A stretch of 64,000 bases of DNA, taken from NCBI RefSeq assembly GCF_004122095.1, contig NZ_SAWZ01000002.1:310001-374000 (forward strand), read 5' to 3'. The notes below the pieces were generated by a model. The model saw only the letters and a program-made list of their open reading frames with translations. It did no database searches and was not told the origin of the DNA. The stretch is from Pseudoxanthomonas composti. Its GTDB lineage: Bacteria; Pseudomonadota; Gammaproteobacteria; Xanthomonadales; Xanthomonadaceae. The translations under genes were made by a program, and so were the position numbers. This document shows, in pieces, positions 7,592 to 25,616 of this stretch (its first letter is position 1; every line of letters starts with the position of its first letter).

Positions 7592-9502
7592 TCAAGCGTC
7601 CTTGGCTTCATGCGGCGCCAGCGCGGCTTCCGAGCCTCTCCCCAGTTCGTACTCGGCGTCGTACTCCCAGGCGCCGTCCACGGTGGGTGGGCCGCAGGAG
7701 ATGGACAGCGCGCCCTGGTCGGCAGGCGAGACCAGGCGGCGGTTGAAGGCGAACAGGTTGCGGCCGATGTCGTGCGCGGGCGGCTGGGTGTCCACTGCCG
7801 GCTCGCGGGTGTTCCAGGTGTGCGCGTCCACCAGCACTTCCAGCACGCCGGCCTCGGCGTCCAGGCGGATCATGTCGCCTTCGACCACGCGCGCCAGCGG
7901 CCCACCGGCCGAGGCCTCGGGAGTGACGTGGATGGCGGCCGGGAACTTGCCCGAGGCGCCGGACAGGCGGCCGTCGGTGACCAGCGCCACGCGCCGGCCC
8001 TGGTTCTGCAGCAGGCCCAGGATCGGCGCCAGCGAGTGCAGCTCCGGCATGCCGTTCGAGCGCGGGCCCTGGAAGCGCACCACCGCGACAAAGTCGTGTG
8101 GCAGCGCGCCGGCGGCGTGCAGCTTGTTGAGGACCTTGGGATCGTCCACGACCACCGCAGGCGCCTCGATCTGCCGGTACTGCGGCTTGACCGCCGAAGT
8201 CTTGATCAGGCCGCGCCCCAGGTTGCCGCGCAGCAGGCGCAGGCCGCCCTGGGCCTCGAACGGATTGGACACCGGACGCAGCACGGTCTCATCGGCGCTG
8301 GTGGCGATGCCCGGCGCGTAGCCGAGCTTGCCGTCCTGCACGCGCGGCTCGTCGCAGAAGGCGCGCAGGCCGCCCGGGACGATCGTGGTGATGTCGTGCA
8401 TCAACCCGGCATCGAGCAGTTCGCGGAACACGAACTGGGTACCGCCGCAGGCGGCGAAGCGGTTTACGTCGGCATCGCCGTTGGGATACACGTGGGCCAG
8501 GGTCGGCACCACCTGCGAGATGGCGTCGATATCGTCCCAGGTCAGGATGATGCCGGCGGCGCGGGCGATGGCCACCCAGTGGATGGTGTGGTTGGTGGAG
8601 CCGCCGGTGGCCATCAGCGCGGCGATGGCGTTGACGATGGCGCGCTCGTCGATCAGGTGGCCGATGGGGCGGAAGTCGTTGCCCAGGGCGGTGATCTGCA
8701 GTGCACGCTCCACCGCCGCGCGGGTCAGCGCATCGCGCAGCGGCGTATCCGGGTTGATGAAGGACGTGCCCGGCAGCTGCACGCCCATGGCCTCCAGCAG
8801 CGTCTGGTTGGAGTTGGCGGTGCCGTAGAAGGTGCAGGTGCCAGCGCCGTGGTAGCTATTCGACTCGGCCTCCAGCAGCTCCTCGCGGCTGGCCTCGCCG
8901 GCCGCGTAGCGCTCGCGCACGGCGGCCTTTTCCTTGTTCGGGATGCCCGGCGTCATCGGCCCGGCCGGCACGAAGATCGCCGGCAGGTGCCCGAAGGCCA
9001 GCGCGCCGATCAGCAGGCCCGGCACGATCTTGTCGCACACGCCCAGGTAGAGCACGGCGTCGAACATGTCGTGGCTCAGGGAGATGGCGGTGGACTGGGC
9101 GATGATGTCGCGCGAGAACAGCGACAGCTCCATGCCCGGACGGCCCTGGGTGACGCCATCGCACATGGCTGGCACGCCGCCGGCGACCTGCGCGGTGGCG
9201 CCCAGCTCGCGCGCGACCTGGCGGACGATCTCGGGGTAGTGCTCGAACGGCTGGTGCGCCGAGAGCATGTCGTTGTAGGCGGTGACCACGCCCAGGTTGG
9301 GCGTGACCGGCGCGCGCAGGCGCGACTTGTCGGTCGGGCCGCAGGCGGCGAAGCCGTGGGCCAGGTTGGCGCAGCTCAGACGGCCGCGGTACGGGCCTTG
9401 CTGGAGGGCGGCATCGATGCCGGCCAGGTAGGCGCCGCGCAGGGCGGCGCTGCGCTTGCGGATGCGTTCGGTGACGGCTTCGATCTGGGGATGCAGGCTC
9501 AT
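7592..9502 (-). CDS. edd: Phosphogluconate dehydratase
   Basis: A 636-residue IlvD/Edd-family iron-sulfur dehydratase that converts 6-phosphogluconate to KDPG. Both family signatures are visible: the [11 protein letters not shown] region, with further cysteines in [11 protein letters not shown] and [10 protein letters not shown], and the C-terminal [17 protein letters not shown]. The start at 9502 ([10 protein letters not shown]) matches the family N-terminus; the open frame runs 27 codons further, but those residues are low-complexity and unlike the family. Its position between glk and eda makes this a complete route from glucose 6-phosphate products to triose, given zwf and pgl elsewhere. 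Confidence 0.96.
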   Translation of the reverse strand: MSLHPQIEAVTERIRKRSAALRGAYLAGIDAALQQGPYRGRLSCANLAHGFAACGPTDKSRLRAPVTPNLGVVTAYNDMLSAHQPFEHYPEIVRQVARELGATAQVAGGVPAMCDGVTQGRPGMELSLFSRDIIAQSTAISLSHDMFDAVLYLGVCDKIVPGLLIGALAFGHLPAIFVPAGPMTPGIPNKEKAAVRERYAAGEASREELLEAESNSYHGAGTCTFYGTANSNQTLLEAMGVQLPGTSFINPDTPLRDALTRAAVERALQITALGNDFRPIGHLIDERAIVNAIAALMATGGSTNHTIHWVAIARAAGIILTWDDIDAISQVVPTLAHVYPNGDADVNRFAACGGTQFVFRELLDAGLMHDITTIVPGGLRAFCDEPRVQDGKLGYAPGIATSADETVLRPVSNPFEAQGGLRLLRGNLGRGLIKTSAVKPQYRQIEAPAVVVDDPKVLNKLHAAGALPHDFVAVVRFQGPRSNGMPELHSLAPILGLLQNQGRRVALVTDGRLSGASGKFPAAIHVTPEASAGGPLARVVEGDMIRLDAEAGVLEVLVDAHTWNTREPAVDTQPPAHDIGRNLFAFNRRLVSPADQGALSISCGPPTVDGAWEYDAEYELGRGSEAALAPHEAKDA

Positions 9503-9643
9503 GGCGGCAGGGCTTGAGTCGGGGCCGCGGCGAACAATGCCGGCCGCGGCGGAAGGCGGATGGGCCCCCTCAGCGCATACCACGTAGATACCACTTGCGC
9601 GCTTCAGGCAGCCCTGCGATCACACGGGCACTATTTTAGCGCG

Positions 9644-9657
9644 CAAAAACGCTTGCC
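9644..9657 (-). promoter_or_regulatory. LacI-type operator-like sequence between glk and edd
   Basis: CAAAAACGCTTGCC shares the AAAACGCTT core with the better dyad at 10897-10910 but has weaker ends. It lies 142 bases before the edd start, just downstream of glk. It could be an internal operator giving edd-eda their own control by the same regulator. Weak single-site evidence. Confidence 0.25.
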
Positions 9658-9668
9658 GGCTGCGCTAA

Positions 9669-10709
9669 TTACGCTACCACTGGGATACCAGCTGCATTCA
9701 GATCCAGCTGGCCCTTGCCGAAGCGTTCCACCGCGTACGCGGCCGCGCCCAGCAGGCCCGGCTGCGGATGCACGTTGGCCAGGGTCGGGATGCGCGCCAT
9801 GGTCGGGGAGAAGCGCCCCTTGTGCTCGAAGCGCTGGCGGAAGCCGGAATGCTGCAGCGACGGCAGCAGCTTGGGCACCAGGCCGCCGGCCAGGAACACG
9901 CCGTCCCAGGCGCCCAGGGTCAGCACCAGATCGCCGGCGATGGCGCCGAACACCGCGCAGAACACGTCCAGCGCATGCAGGCAGCGCGGGTCGCCGGCCG
10001 CGGCGCGGGCGGTGATGTCCTTGGGCGCCAGCGGGCCGGGGTCCTCGCCGGCCAGCTCGCTGACCGCGCGGTGGATGTTCACCAGCCCCGGGCCGCAGAT
10101 CAGGCGCTCGTTGGAGACCCGGCCGAACTGCGAGGACAGGATCTGCAGGATCTCGATCTCCTCCGGCGTGCCCGGCGGGAAGCTGACGTGGCCGCCTTCG
10201 GTTTCCAGCGGATAGCGACGGCCGTTGCGGATGATCAGCCCGGCCGCGCCCAGGCCGGTGCCGGGGCCGATCACCGCGTAGGTGCGGTTCTGCGTCAGCG
10301 GGGCCGGACTCCAGCGCGCGCTGCCCACCTGCACCACATCCGAAGGCGTCAGCAGCGAGACCGCCATGGCCTGCGCGGCGAAGTCGTTGACCAGCAGCAG
10401 GCCATCGAAGCCCAGCGCCTGGCGCGTGCGCGCCACGGAAATGACCCAGGGGTGGTTGGTGATGCGGGCTTCATCGCCGTCCACGCGTCCGGCCACGGCG
10501 AACACGCCGTTCTGAGCCACCGCGCCGGTCTGCTCCAGATAGTGCTTGGCCGCATCGGCCAGGGACGGGAAATCGGCCACGACGAACTCGCGCAGGCTGT
10601 CGGCCAGAAACGGCTGGACCGCTTCCACGTCCGCCAGGGCGAAACGGGCATTGGTGCCGCCGATATCGGCCAGCAGGACACGGGGTGGGGCGGACAGTTC
10701 GGTCGTCAT
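9669..10709 (-). CDS. glk: Glucokinase
   Basis: A 346-residue glucokinase of the non-ROK bacterial family that phosphorylates glucose with ATP in the cytoplasm. Visible are the phosphate-1 motif VLLADIGGTNARF (11-23), the catalytic-base segment LLLVNDFAAQAMA with D109, GPGTGLGAAGLI, the sugar-contacting TEGGHVSFPP and the adenosine-region glycines in VFLAGGL. The first gene of the minus-strand cluster, it diverges from ugpC across a 336-base gap that holds two dyad operators. A TATGAT -10 candidate lies about 55 bases upstream of the start. Clustering with edd and eda indicates that glucose is routed into the Entner-Doudoroff pathway. Confidence 0.95.
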   Translation of the reverse strand: MTTELSAPPRVLLADIGGTNARFALADVEAVQPFLADSLREFVVADFPSLADAAKHYLEQTGAVAQNGVFAVAGRVDGDEARITNHPWVISVARTRQALGFDGLLLVNDFAAQAMAVSLLTPSDVVQVGSARWSPAPLTQNRTYAVIGPGTGLGAAGLIIRNGRRYPLETEGGHVSFPPGTPEEIEILQILSSQFGRVSNERLICGPGLVNIHRAVSELAGEDPGPLAPKDITARAAAGDPRCLHALDVFCAVFGAIAGDLVLTLGAWDGVFLAGGLVPKLLPSLQHSGFRQRFEHKGRFSPTMARIPTLANVHPQPGLLGAAAYAVERFGKGQLDLNAAGIPVVA

Positions 10710-10763
10710 GCGAGCGGATCACCAGACAGGATGAGGGATCGGTGGAAGGACAAAACGCGCAGG

Positions 10764-10769
10764 ATCATA
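10764..10769 (-). promoter_or_regulatory. Candidate -10 element for glk
   Basis: On the minus strand this reads TATGAT, about 55 bases before the glk ATG. No convincing -35 hexamer was seen at the usual spacing, so the promoter may need an activator. Confidence 0.3.
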
Positions 10770-10878
10770 GCGGGCGCACGCAAACATGCCGTTGGGAGCG
10801 CCTGCCGTGCGATTGCGCCATTGCACCAAGGTCGTAGATGCGGCCATGCGATGCCAGTGCCTCCAGGGCCATTTGCAG

Positions 10879-10895
10879 CACACGATGATCGTGTG
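10879..10895. promoter_or_regulatory. Perfect 17-base palindrome in the glk/ugpC divergent region
   Basis: CACACGATGATCGTGTG is a perfect 8-1-8 inverted repeat. It is separated by one base from the LacI-type operator at 10897-10910 and sits in the only long gap (336 bases) between the divergent glk and ugpC genes. It is likely a protein-binding site; the regulator is unknown. Confidence 0.5.
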
Positions 10896-10896
10896 G

Positions 10897-10910
10897 TGAA
10901 AACGCTTACA
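10897..10910. promoter_or_regulatory. LacI-family operator-like dyad upstream of ugpC
   Basis: TGAAAACGCTTACA fits the degenerate operator form TGWAARCGYTWNCA of LacI/CcpA-family regulators at every defined position, with the central CG typical of this family. It directly precedes TGGCAGAAT (10911-10919), a possible extended -10 of the ugpC promoter, so a repressor here would block ugpC and could also affect glk. The rest of the 336-base gap shows nothing else recognisable. Confidence 0.5.
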
Positions 10911-11045
10911 TGGCAGAATAGCCCACGCCGTAGCCGCCTGTCAGCGATGTGCGCTGAAAGTTTCATGCACATCGCCCACCGGCGGCGCAGACTGTCATCG
11001 GGAGGGCCGGCGGCAGCGCAGGCGCAGCGTTGAATCGGAGATGCG

Positions 11046-12155
11046 ATGGCAAGTGTGCAGTTGGATGGTGTGCGCAAGGTGTATGACAACGGCCAGGTCG
11101 CCGTGCATGGCGCCAGCTTCGAGATCGCCGATGGCGAGCTGATGGTGCTGGTGGGCCCTTCTGGCTGTGGCAAGTCCACGCTGCTGCGCATGATTGCCGG
11201 GCTGGAGGAGATCAGTGGCGGCACGCTGAAGATCGGCGAGCGGGTGGTCAACGATGTCGCCCCCAAGGACCGCGACATCGCCATGGTGTTCCAGTCCTAT
11301 GCGCTCTATCCGCACATGACCGTGGCCGAGAACCTGGCCTTCGGGTTGAAGCTGCGCAAGCACGACAAGGCCACCATCGATGCGCGCATCAAGGCCGCCG
11401 CCGAGACCCTGGGCCTGACCGCGATGCTGGACAAGCTGCCCAAGGCCATGTCCGGTGGCCAGCGCCAGCGCGTGGCGCTGGGCCGGGCGCTGGTGCGCGA
11501 GCCGTCGGTGTTCCTGCTGGACGAGCCGTTGTCCAACCTTGATGCCAAGCTGCGTCACTCGGTGCGCACCGAGATCGCCCGGCTGCATCGCCAGTTGGGC
11601 ACCACGATGATCTATGTCACCCACGACCAGGTCGAGGCCATGACTTTGGGCCAGCGCATCGTGGTGCTCAAGGACGGCCAGATCCAGCAGATCGATACCC
11701 CCATGGCGCTCTACGACCGCCCGGCCAACCTGTTCGTGGCCGGCTTCCTGGGCAGCCCGGCGATGAACGTCCTGCGCGGGATCGCGCAGCCGGAAGGGCT
11801 GCTGCTTGAGCGCGGGGCGCTGCTGCCCTGGGCCGGCCCGCCGTCCCTGCCCGCGGGCGTGCTGGGACAGCCGCTGGTGGTGGGCGTGCGCCCGGAGGAC
11901 CTGCACCTGGCCCAGGCCGATGAACCTGGCGCCTTCCAGGCCACGCTGGACAACGTCGAGCCGGTGGGCAACGAGATCTTCCTGCACCTGCAGGCCCACG
12001 GCCTGGACCTCATCGCGCGCATTCCACCACGCAGCCTGCCCGCGCCAGGCGCGGCGGTGTGGCTGCGCCTGGACAGCGCGCGCCTGCATTACTTCGACCC
12101 GGCCACCGAGGCGCGGATCGAACCGGCCATCGTCCCGGGCCCGGCGACGGCCTGA
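11046..12155 (+). CDS. ugpC: Sugar ABC transporter ATP-binding protein, UgpC/MalK/MsmK type
   Basis: This 369-residue protein is the MalK-type ATPase shared by binding-protein-dependent sugar or glycerol-phosphate importers. Motifs are Walker A GPSGCGKST (37-45), the Q-loop in MVFQSYALYPHM, the LSGGQ-equivalent MSGGQRQRVALGRAL, Walker B FLLDEPLSNLDAKLR and the switch TYVTHD-type histidine. A C-terminal TOBE/OB region (about 240-369) is where MalK-type proteins carry regulatory contacts. No permease or binding protein is nearby, so it probably serves transporters encoded elsewhere, as MsmK-like shared ATPases do. The start follows CGGAG at close spacing. LacI-type and palindromic operators upstream suggest sugar control shared with glk-edd-eda. 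Confidence 0.92.
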   Translation: MASVQLDGVRKVYDNGQVAVHGASFEIADGELMVLVGPSGCGKSTLLRMIAGLEEISGGTLKIGERVVNDVAPKDRDIAMVFQSYALYPHMTVAENLAFGLKLRKHDKATIDARIKAAAETLGLTAMLDKLPKAMSGGQRQRVALGRALVREPSVFLLDEPLSNLDAKLRHSVRTEIARLHRQLGTTMIYVTHDQVEAMTLGQRIVVLKDGQIQQIDTPMALYDRPANLFVAGFLGSPAMNVLRGIAQPEGLLLERGALLPWAGPPSLPAGVLGQPLVVGVRPEDLHLAQADEPGAFQATLDNVEPVGNEIFLHLQAHGLDLIARIPPRSLPAPGAAVWLRLDSARLHYFDPATEARIEPAIVPGPATA

Positions 12156-12214
12156 CCTCTCGGCGGCCGCTCGAGCCGGCCAGCGCAGGTTCGAACGCCC
12201 GTCGCGGGCGCCGC

Positions 12215-12220
12215 TATACT
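12215..12220 (+). promoter_or_regulatory. Candidate -10 element upstream of smc
   Basis: TATACT stands out in a GC-rich 194-base gap, 130 bases before the smc ATG. A possible but poor -35 (TTCGAA, 12191-12196) lies 18 bases upstream. The long leader this implies is GC-rich, with no recognised motif. Confidence 0.35.
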
Positions 12221-12349
12221 CGGCTGTCCCGCGCCGGCGGGCCTGCGACCCGTGCATCGACGGGGGCGCGGCGCGTCGGAAACACACGAGATTGCCACCA
12301 GTGGCAGCCGCGCCGCCTCAGAGCGCGCCGCTGCCCGGAACCTGCACGC

Positions 12350-15868
<3,519 letters not shown>

Positions 15869-15909
15869 ACATGACATCCTTGCGCCAGTTTTCGCGGAGA
15901 ACGTGATCC

Positions 15910-16629
15910 ATGTCCGATGTGGCGATGTTGCGGGTCGGCATCCTGATCGCTGGCGTCATCCTGCTGGCAGCCATTTTCATCTTCGGCCGGCCCAAGAAGC
16001 CGAGCCAGGGCCGCCGGGTCGAAAGCGGCGAGCGTGACCTGGCGCGGGTCGAGCCCAGTCTGGGCGCGGAAAGCGCCGACAAGGGCGCCACGGTGGACTA
16101 CAGCAGCGAGGCCGTGACCCAGCCCGAGCTGGGCCTGGGGGCGTCGGATACCGAGCTGGGCAAGCGCCCGAACGGGGACTTCGACAAGATCGTCTCGCTG
16201 TATGTCGCCGCGCGCGCCGGGCAGATGCTGCGCGGTGAGGACATCGTGGTGGCGGCCGAGAAGACCGGGCTGACCTTCGGCCACATGAACGTGTTCCACC
16301 GCCTGGTGGAGAACCACCCCGAGCGCGGCCCGGTCTTCAGCATGGCCAACATCCTGCAGCCAGGCAGCTTCGACATGTCGGCCATCCGCGAGCTGCAGAC
16401 GCCGGCCATTGCCTATTTCCTCACCCTGCCGGCGCCGATGAGCGCGCTGGACGCCTGGGAAATGCTGCTGCCCAACGTGCAGCGCATGGCCGAGCTGCTT
16501 GATGCGGTGGTGCTGGACGACAGCCGCAACGCCCTGGGCCGCCAGCGCATCCAGCACATCCGCGAAGAGCTGCGCGCCTACGACCGCCAGCACGAGGCGC
16601 CGCCGCTGACCAAGGCGCCGCGCTGGTAA
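15910..16629 (+). CDS. zipA: Cell division protein ZipA
   Basis: This 239-residue bitopic inner-membrane protein tethers FtsZ to the membrane at the division site. An N-terminal helix (about 8-27, VGILIAGVILLAAIFIFG) is followed by a basic patch (GRPKKPSQGRR), a short charged linker and the FtsZ-binding C-terminal domain (about 90-229). That domain has the features IVSLYVAARAGQMLRGEDI, MNVFHRL and VFSMANILQPGSFD. The linker is short compared with the E. coli protein, as is common in this family of bacteria. It sits between smc and ligA, the conserved gamma-proteobacterial zipA-ligA arrangement, though here a 537-base repeat-filled gap separates it from ligA. Confidence 0.95.
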   Translation: MSDVAMLRVGILIAGVILLAAIFIFGRPKKPSQGRRVESGERDLARVEPSLGAESADKGATVDYSSEAVTQPELGLGASDTELGKRPNGDFDKIVSLYVAARAGQMLRGEDIVVAAEKTGLTFGHMNVFHRLVENHPERGPVFSMANILQPGSFDMSAIRELQTPAIAYFLTLPAPMSALDAWEMLLPNVQRMAELLDAVVLDDSRNALGRQRIQHIREELRAYDRQHEAPPLTKAPRW

Positions 16630-16700
16630 AGGCGCCGCGCAGGCCAGCCGCTGGCGGCTGAAGCCGGCGGTCGCCAACTCCACATCTTCCGTGTTGCGGC

Positions 16701-16860
16701 GATGGTGGATGGAAAAGCGACATCCACCCTACGGACTTGTTTCCACGTGGTCCGTGTCGTTTGATGGTGGATGGAAAAGCGACATCCACCCTACGGGCTT
16801 GTTTCCACGTGGTCCGTGTCGTTCGATGGTGGATGGAAGAGCGTCATCCACCCTACGGCT
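16701..16860. repeat. Tandem repeat, period 62 bases, about 2.6 copies
   Basis: Three copies of a unit beginning GATGGTGGATGGAAAAGCG start at 16701, 16763 and 16825. Each contains a hairpin (GGTGGATG paired with CATCCACC), CCTACGG and, in the first two, the spacer TTGTTTCCACGTGGTCCGTG. The third copy diverges after CTACGG. The unit belongs to the same family as the repeats at 6595-6713 and 25617-26035, so a dispersed hairpin element has been amplified locally. Confidence 0.85.
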
Positions 16861-17095
16861 CGCGTAGGGTGGACAACGCGCAGCTTGTCCACCAAGCCGC
16901 CCGTCGCGGCAAGAGCGTGAGCCGCCCTGCTGTCACCTGAGCAGCAGCGCCCCACATTCAGGCGGGCCATACGCGGCTGAGGCTGCCAATCGGCCATGCC
17001 TGCGTGGTTCGTTCCGCGGCGATGGTGGATGAAAGAGCGTTGTCCACCCTACGGTTCGCGTAGGGTGGACAACGCGCAGCTTGTCCACCAAGACG
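16861..17095. repeat. Further hairpin repeat units before ligA
   Basis: Units with GTAGGGTGGACAACGCG paired with CAGCTTGTCCACC occur at 16864-16893 and 17059-17089, and a GGTGGATGAAAGAGCG hybrid unit at 17023-17053. About 120 bases between them (16900-17015) hold nothing I recognise. With the tandem array just upstream they fill nearly all of the 537-base zipA-ligA gap. Confidence 0.75.
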
Positions 17096-17154
17096 CCCGC
17101 CGCGGCAAGACCGCGCCGCTTCCTGCAGTCGACGGTCTGCTTGCGCCTGCCCCT

Positions 17155-20501
<3,347 letters not shown>

Positions 20502-20692
20502 ACCGCGGTGCGGGCCTGCGCGCCCTTGAAGTCGTCGCGGTTGATGCCTTCAGGAAGGGGCGGCAGCCGGCGCTCGGGGGTCGGATGGTCCTTCGCCAGG
20601 CCGCCGGGGCGTCGTAACTCCATTTGAACGCGCGCTGTGTAATCTCGGTCCCGCAACATGCTGCAGGGGGCCTGTCCAAGGGGGCGAGTGAC

Positions 20693-21214
20693 ATGGTGAG
20701 GATCGTGGGCATCGCGCTGGCATCACTGGCGCTTGCCGGGTGCGCCATGGATTGGGGCAAGGGCTATGCGCAGTACAAGGACGACGAACTGGACCGGCCA
20801 GTCAAACCGATGCGTTTCCGCTGCGAATCCACCGGTGGCGACCAGCGCTATTGCAGCGTGGATACGCGCGCAGGCGTGACCCTGGTCAAGCAGCTCTCGC
20901 GCACCCCCTGCCTGCAGGGGCGCAACTGGGGCTACGACCGTTTCGGGGTGTGGGTGACCTATGGCTGCCGCGCCGAATTCCGCACCGGCAAGGCCGACGT
21001 GGACAAGGTCGGCCTGCTGCGCGAAAGCCTGGGCGTGGCGCGCTGCGAATCCGAGGATTTCCAGCGCAAGGAGTGCCCGGTGCGTATCGAGCAGGGCGCC
21101 AGCCTGCTCAAACAACTGTCCGACTCGCCCTGCGAAGAGGGGCAGAGCTGGGGCTGGAACCCGCAGGGGCTGTGGGTGGACAAGGGGTGCGGGGCGGAGT
21201 TTCGTGTCCGCTGA
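20693..21214 (+). CDS. DUF3011 lipoprotein
   Basis: A 173-residue predicted lipoprotein. [17 protein letters not shown] is a lipoprotein signal with the lipobox LAGC (14-17). The mature part holds two copies of the DUF3011 module. Each runs from CES to a final GCRAEF or GCGAEFRV, with four conserved cysteines and the pattern [18 protein letters not shown] or [18 protein letters not shown]. The cysteines probably form disulfides in the periplasm. The start at 20693 is the one giving the signal peptide. The function of the family is unknown. mtnA follows after an inverted-repeat element. In the 191 bases before this gene I see only an antisense open frame of doubtful status. Confidence 0.85.
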   Translation: MVRIVGIALASLALAGCAMDWGKGYAQYKDDELDRPVKPMRFRCESTGGDQRYCSVDTRAGVTLVKQLSRTPCLQGRNWGYDRFGVWVTYGCRAEFRTGKADVDKVGLLRESLGVARCESEDFQRKECPVRIEQGASLLKQLSDSPCEEGQSWGWNPQGLWVDKGCGAEFRVR

Positions 21215-21219
21215 GAAGC

Positions 21220-21367
21220 AGGAACGAGTGGAGAGGAACGAGGTACGAGAGAGAGGAAGACCGCGCGCAGCACCTGAGGCCGGCGCCGAGCCATTCACTG
21301 TTCACTCCTTTCCACTCACTCCTCGCCTCACCACCCACTCGTTCCTCGTTCCTCTTCACTCGTTCCT
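21220..21367. repeat. Long inverted repeat of GGAACGAG words (30-base arms)
   Basis: The left arm, 21220-21249, starts AGGAACGAGTGGAGAGGAAC. The right arm, 21338-21367, is its inverse complement at 28 of 30 positions. The 88-base loop is partly composed of related CACTC/CTCC words. The same arm sequence recurs at 46303-46495 and, less perfectly, at 48743-48815. The right arm ends 14 bases before the mtnA ATG, so the element fills the whole intergenic gap. Confidence 0.85.
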
Positions 21368-21368
21368 C

Positions 21369-21374
21369 TAGAAT
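21369..21374 (+). promoter_or_regulatory. -10 element next to the mtnA start
   Basis: TAGAAT ends 7 bases before the mtnA ATG at 21382, so the predicted transcript would be leaderless, as for ligA. The region where a -35 box should be is inside the right arm of the inverted repeat. Confidence 0.35.
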
Positions 21375-21381
21375 TTGCCCC

Positions 21382-22437
21382 ATGAACGACGCCTTCGACT
21401 ACGCCCGCTACGACCGCATCCGTCCCATCCTGTGGACCGGCGATGCCCTGGAACTGCTGGACCAGCGCAAGCTGCCTTTCATCGTCGAGCACCTGACCTG
21501 CGGCACCAGCGACGAGGTGGCCGCCGCTATCCATTCGCTGGCGGTGCGTGGGGCGCCGGCCATCGGCATCGCGGCCGCGTGGGGCACGGTGCTGGCCGCG
21601 CGCGAGGTGGAGGCCGAGGACGGCGCGCAGGCCGCGCTGAAGCTGGAGCCGGCCCTGCAACGCCTCAATGCCGCACGCCCGACCGCGGTGAACCTGGCCT
21701 GGGCGCTGGCGCGCATGCGCCGGGCGCTGCCTGCGGCCGGTGCCGACTGGCGTGAGTTGCTCGCGCGCGAAGCCCAGGCCATCGCCGATGAGGACTTGGC
21801 GGCCAATCGCCACATGGGCGAGCTGGGCGCGGCGCTGATCGGGGAGGGCAGCGGGGTGTTGACCCATTGCAATACCGGCTCGCTGGCCACGGCCGGTTTC
21901 GGTACCGCGCTGGGCGTGATCCGTGCCGGTGTAGCCCAGGGCAGGATCCTGAAGGTGTTCGCCGACGAAACCCGCCCCTGGCAGCAGGGCGCGCGCCTGA
22001 CGGTGTGGGAACTGCAGCAGGATGGCATCGATGCCACGCTGATCGCCGACGCGGCCGCCTCGCACCTGATGAAGACCGGCGCGGTGCAATGGGTGATCGT
22101 CGGTGCCGACCGCATCTGCGCCAACGGCGATACCGCCAACAAGATCGGCACCTACCAGCTGGCCATCGCCGCGCGCCACCACGGCCTGAAGTTCATGGTG
22201 GTGGCGCCGTCCTCCACGGTGGACATGGACACGGCCGACGGGGAGGCCATCGAGATCGAGGAACGCGACCCCGGCGAGCTGTACGGCATCGGCGGCGTGC
22301 GCACCGTGGCCGAGGGCATCAAGGCCTGGAACCCCGTGTTCGACGTCACCCCGGGCAGCCTGATCGATGCCATCGTGACCGAGAAGGGTGTGGTCGAGCG
22401 GCCGGATGCGGAGCGCATGCGGTCGTTGTTCGGCTGA
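21382..22437 (+). CDS. mtnA: S-methyl-5-thioribose-1-phosphate isomerase
   Basis: A 351-residue isomerase of the methionine salvage pathway that converts methylthioribose 1-phosphate to the ribulose form. It belongs to the eIF2B-related fold. [13 protein letters not shown] (56-68), catalytic C163 in [23 protein letters not shown] and the aspartate in [18 protein letters not shown] are all present. The start at 21382 gives a standard N-terminus; the open frame extends well upstream through the repeat and the previous gene in another frame. No other salvage gene is adjacent. Confidence 0.95.
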   Translation: MNDAFDYARYDRIRPILWTGDALELLDQRKLPFIVEHLTCGTSDEVAAAIHSLAVRGAPAIGIAAAWGTVLAAREVEAEDGAQAALKLEPALQRLNAARPTAVNLAWALARMRRALPAAGADWRELLAREAQAIADEDLAANRHMGELGAALIGEGSGVLTHCNTGSLATAGFGTALGVIRAGVAQGRILKVFADETRPWQQGARLTVWELQQDGIDATLIADAAASHLMKTGAVQWVIVGADRICANGDTANKIGTYQLAIAARHHGLKFMVVAPSSTVDMDTADGEAIEIEERDPGELYGIGGVRTVAEGIKAWNPVFDVTPGSLIDAIVTEKGVVERPDAERMRSLFG

Positions 22438-22519
22438 GGAACCGGTTGCGACCTGTCAGCGGATAGTGCGCTCGGGGCGAGGCGCTTGTCGGGCGCTGCC
22501 GCGGTCGCGCCACACCTCT

Positions 22520-22589
22520 GTGTGAGCGACTTCAGCCGCGAAGGGGCGTTCCCGGGAAAGCTCCTTCGCGGCTGAAGCCGCTCCCACAG
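22520..22589. repeat. REP-like palindrome
   Basis: A 70-base imperfect palindrome. The left arm TGTGTGAGCGACTTCAGCCG continues with CGAAGGGGC, and the right arm GCTCCTTCGCGGCTGAAGCC continues with GCTCCCACA; the arms pair at about 26 of 29 positions around TTCCCGGGAA. The core recurs at 44680-44755 and 46347-46440. This is the REP style common in Pseudomonas and xanthomonads. No transposase of the RAYT type is in the window. Confidence 0.85.
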
Positions 22590-22737
22590 AACCCTCTCGC
22601 ATTCGTTGCGCCAGGCAGTGGCCTTCTCAGGGACGAAGGCCCTGCGCGGCCACGATTGAGACCTGCGCCATCGCGGCTCCGCACGCGTAGTAAGTGCTTG
22701 TTTCTCCGGTGCTTGCTGTGCCAGCGAGGGGTGGTTC

Positions 22738-22746
22738 TGTGATACA
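22738..22746 (+). promoter_or_regulatory. Candidate extended -10 promoter of gyrA
   Basis: TGTGATACA fits a TG-N extended -10 element, 98 bases before the gyrA ATG. A TTGCTG at 22713-22718 is 22 bases away, too far for a standard -35. Confidence 0.35.
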
Positions 22747-22843
22747 CTCCGGCGGTTCAATTCCCGCCTGATTCGCCCGCCTCGCGACCCGTTCGCGGCG
22801 CGGTCCTCCAGGCGCTTGCAGTGCTCACCAGAACGGATACCGA

Positions 22844-25555
<2,712 letters not shown>

Positions 25556-25578
25556 TCCCGGGCCGCGGGCGAACCACG

Positions 25579-25604
25579 ACAGGGCCGCCGCAAGGCGGCC
25601 TTGT
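25579..25604 (+). terminator. Stem-loop terminator after gyrA
   Basis: ACAGGGCCGCC pairs with GGCGGCCTTGT around a GCAA tetraloop, giving an 11-pair stem 24 bases after the stop. The following T-run is poor, so it may act as an mRNA 3'-end stabiliser as much as a terminator. Confidence 0.6.
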
Positions 25605-25616
25605 CGCATGCGATCC

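Larger units (their letters stand above)
22438..22843. other. Intergenic region mtnA-gyrA
   Basis: This 406-base gap contains a REP-like palindrome (22520-22589) and the probable gyrA promoter (22738-22746). The remaining sequence shows no gene or RNA that I can support. Confidence 0.6.

Noticed and set aside
7049..9517. Open frame antisense to edd
   Set aside because: Shadow of the dehydratase gene; the composition is Gly/Arg/His-rich with no motif.
12185..12215. tRNA T-arm-like sequence (GGTTCGAAC) before smc
   Set aside because: No acceptor stem, D-arm or anticodon arm can be folded around it.
16737..16940. Small open frame in the zipA-ligA gap
   Set aside because: It reads through the 62-base tandem repeat and simply repeats the same peptide words; no ribosome-binding site.
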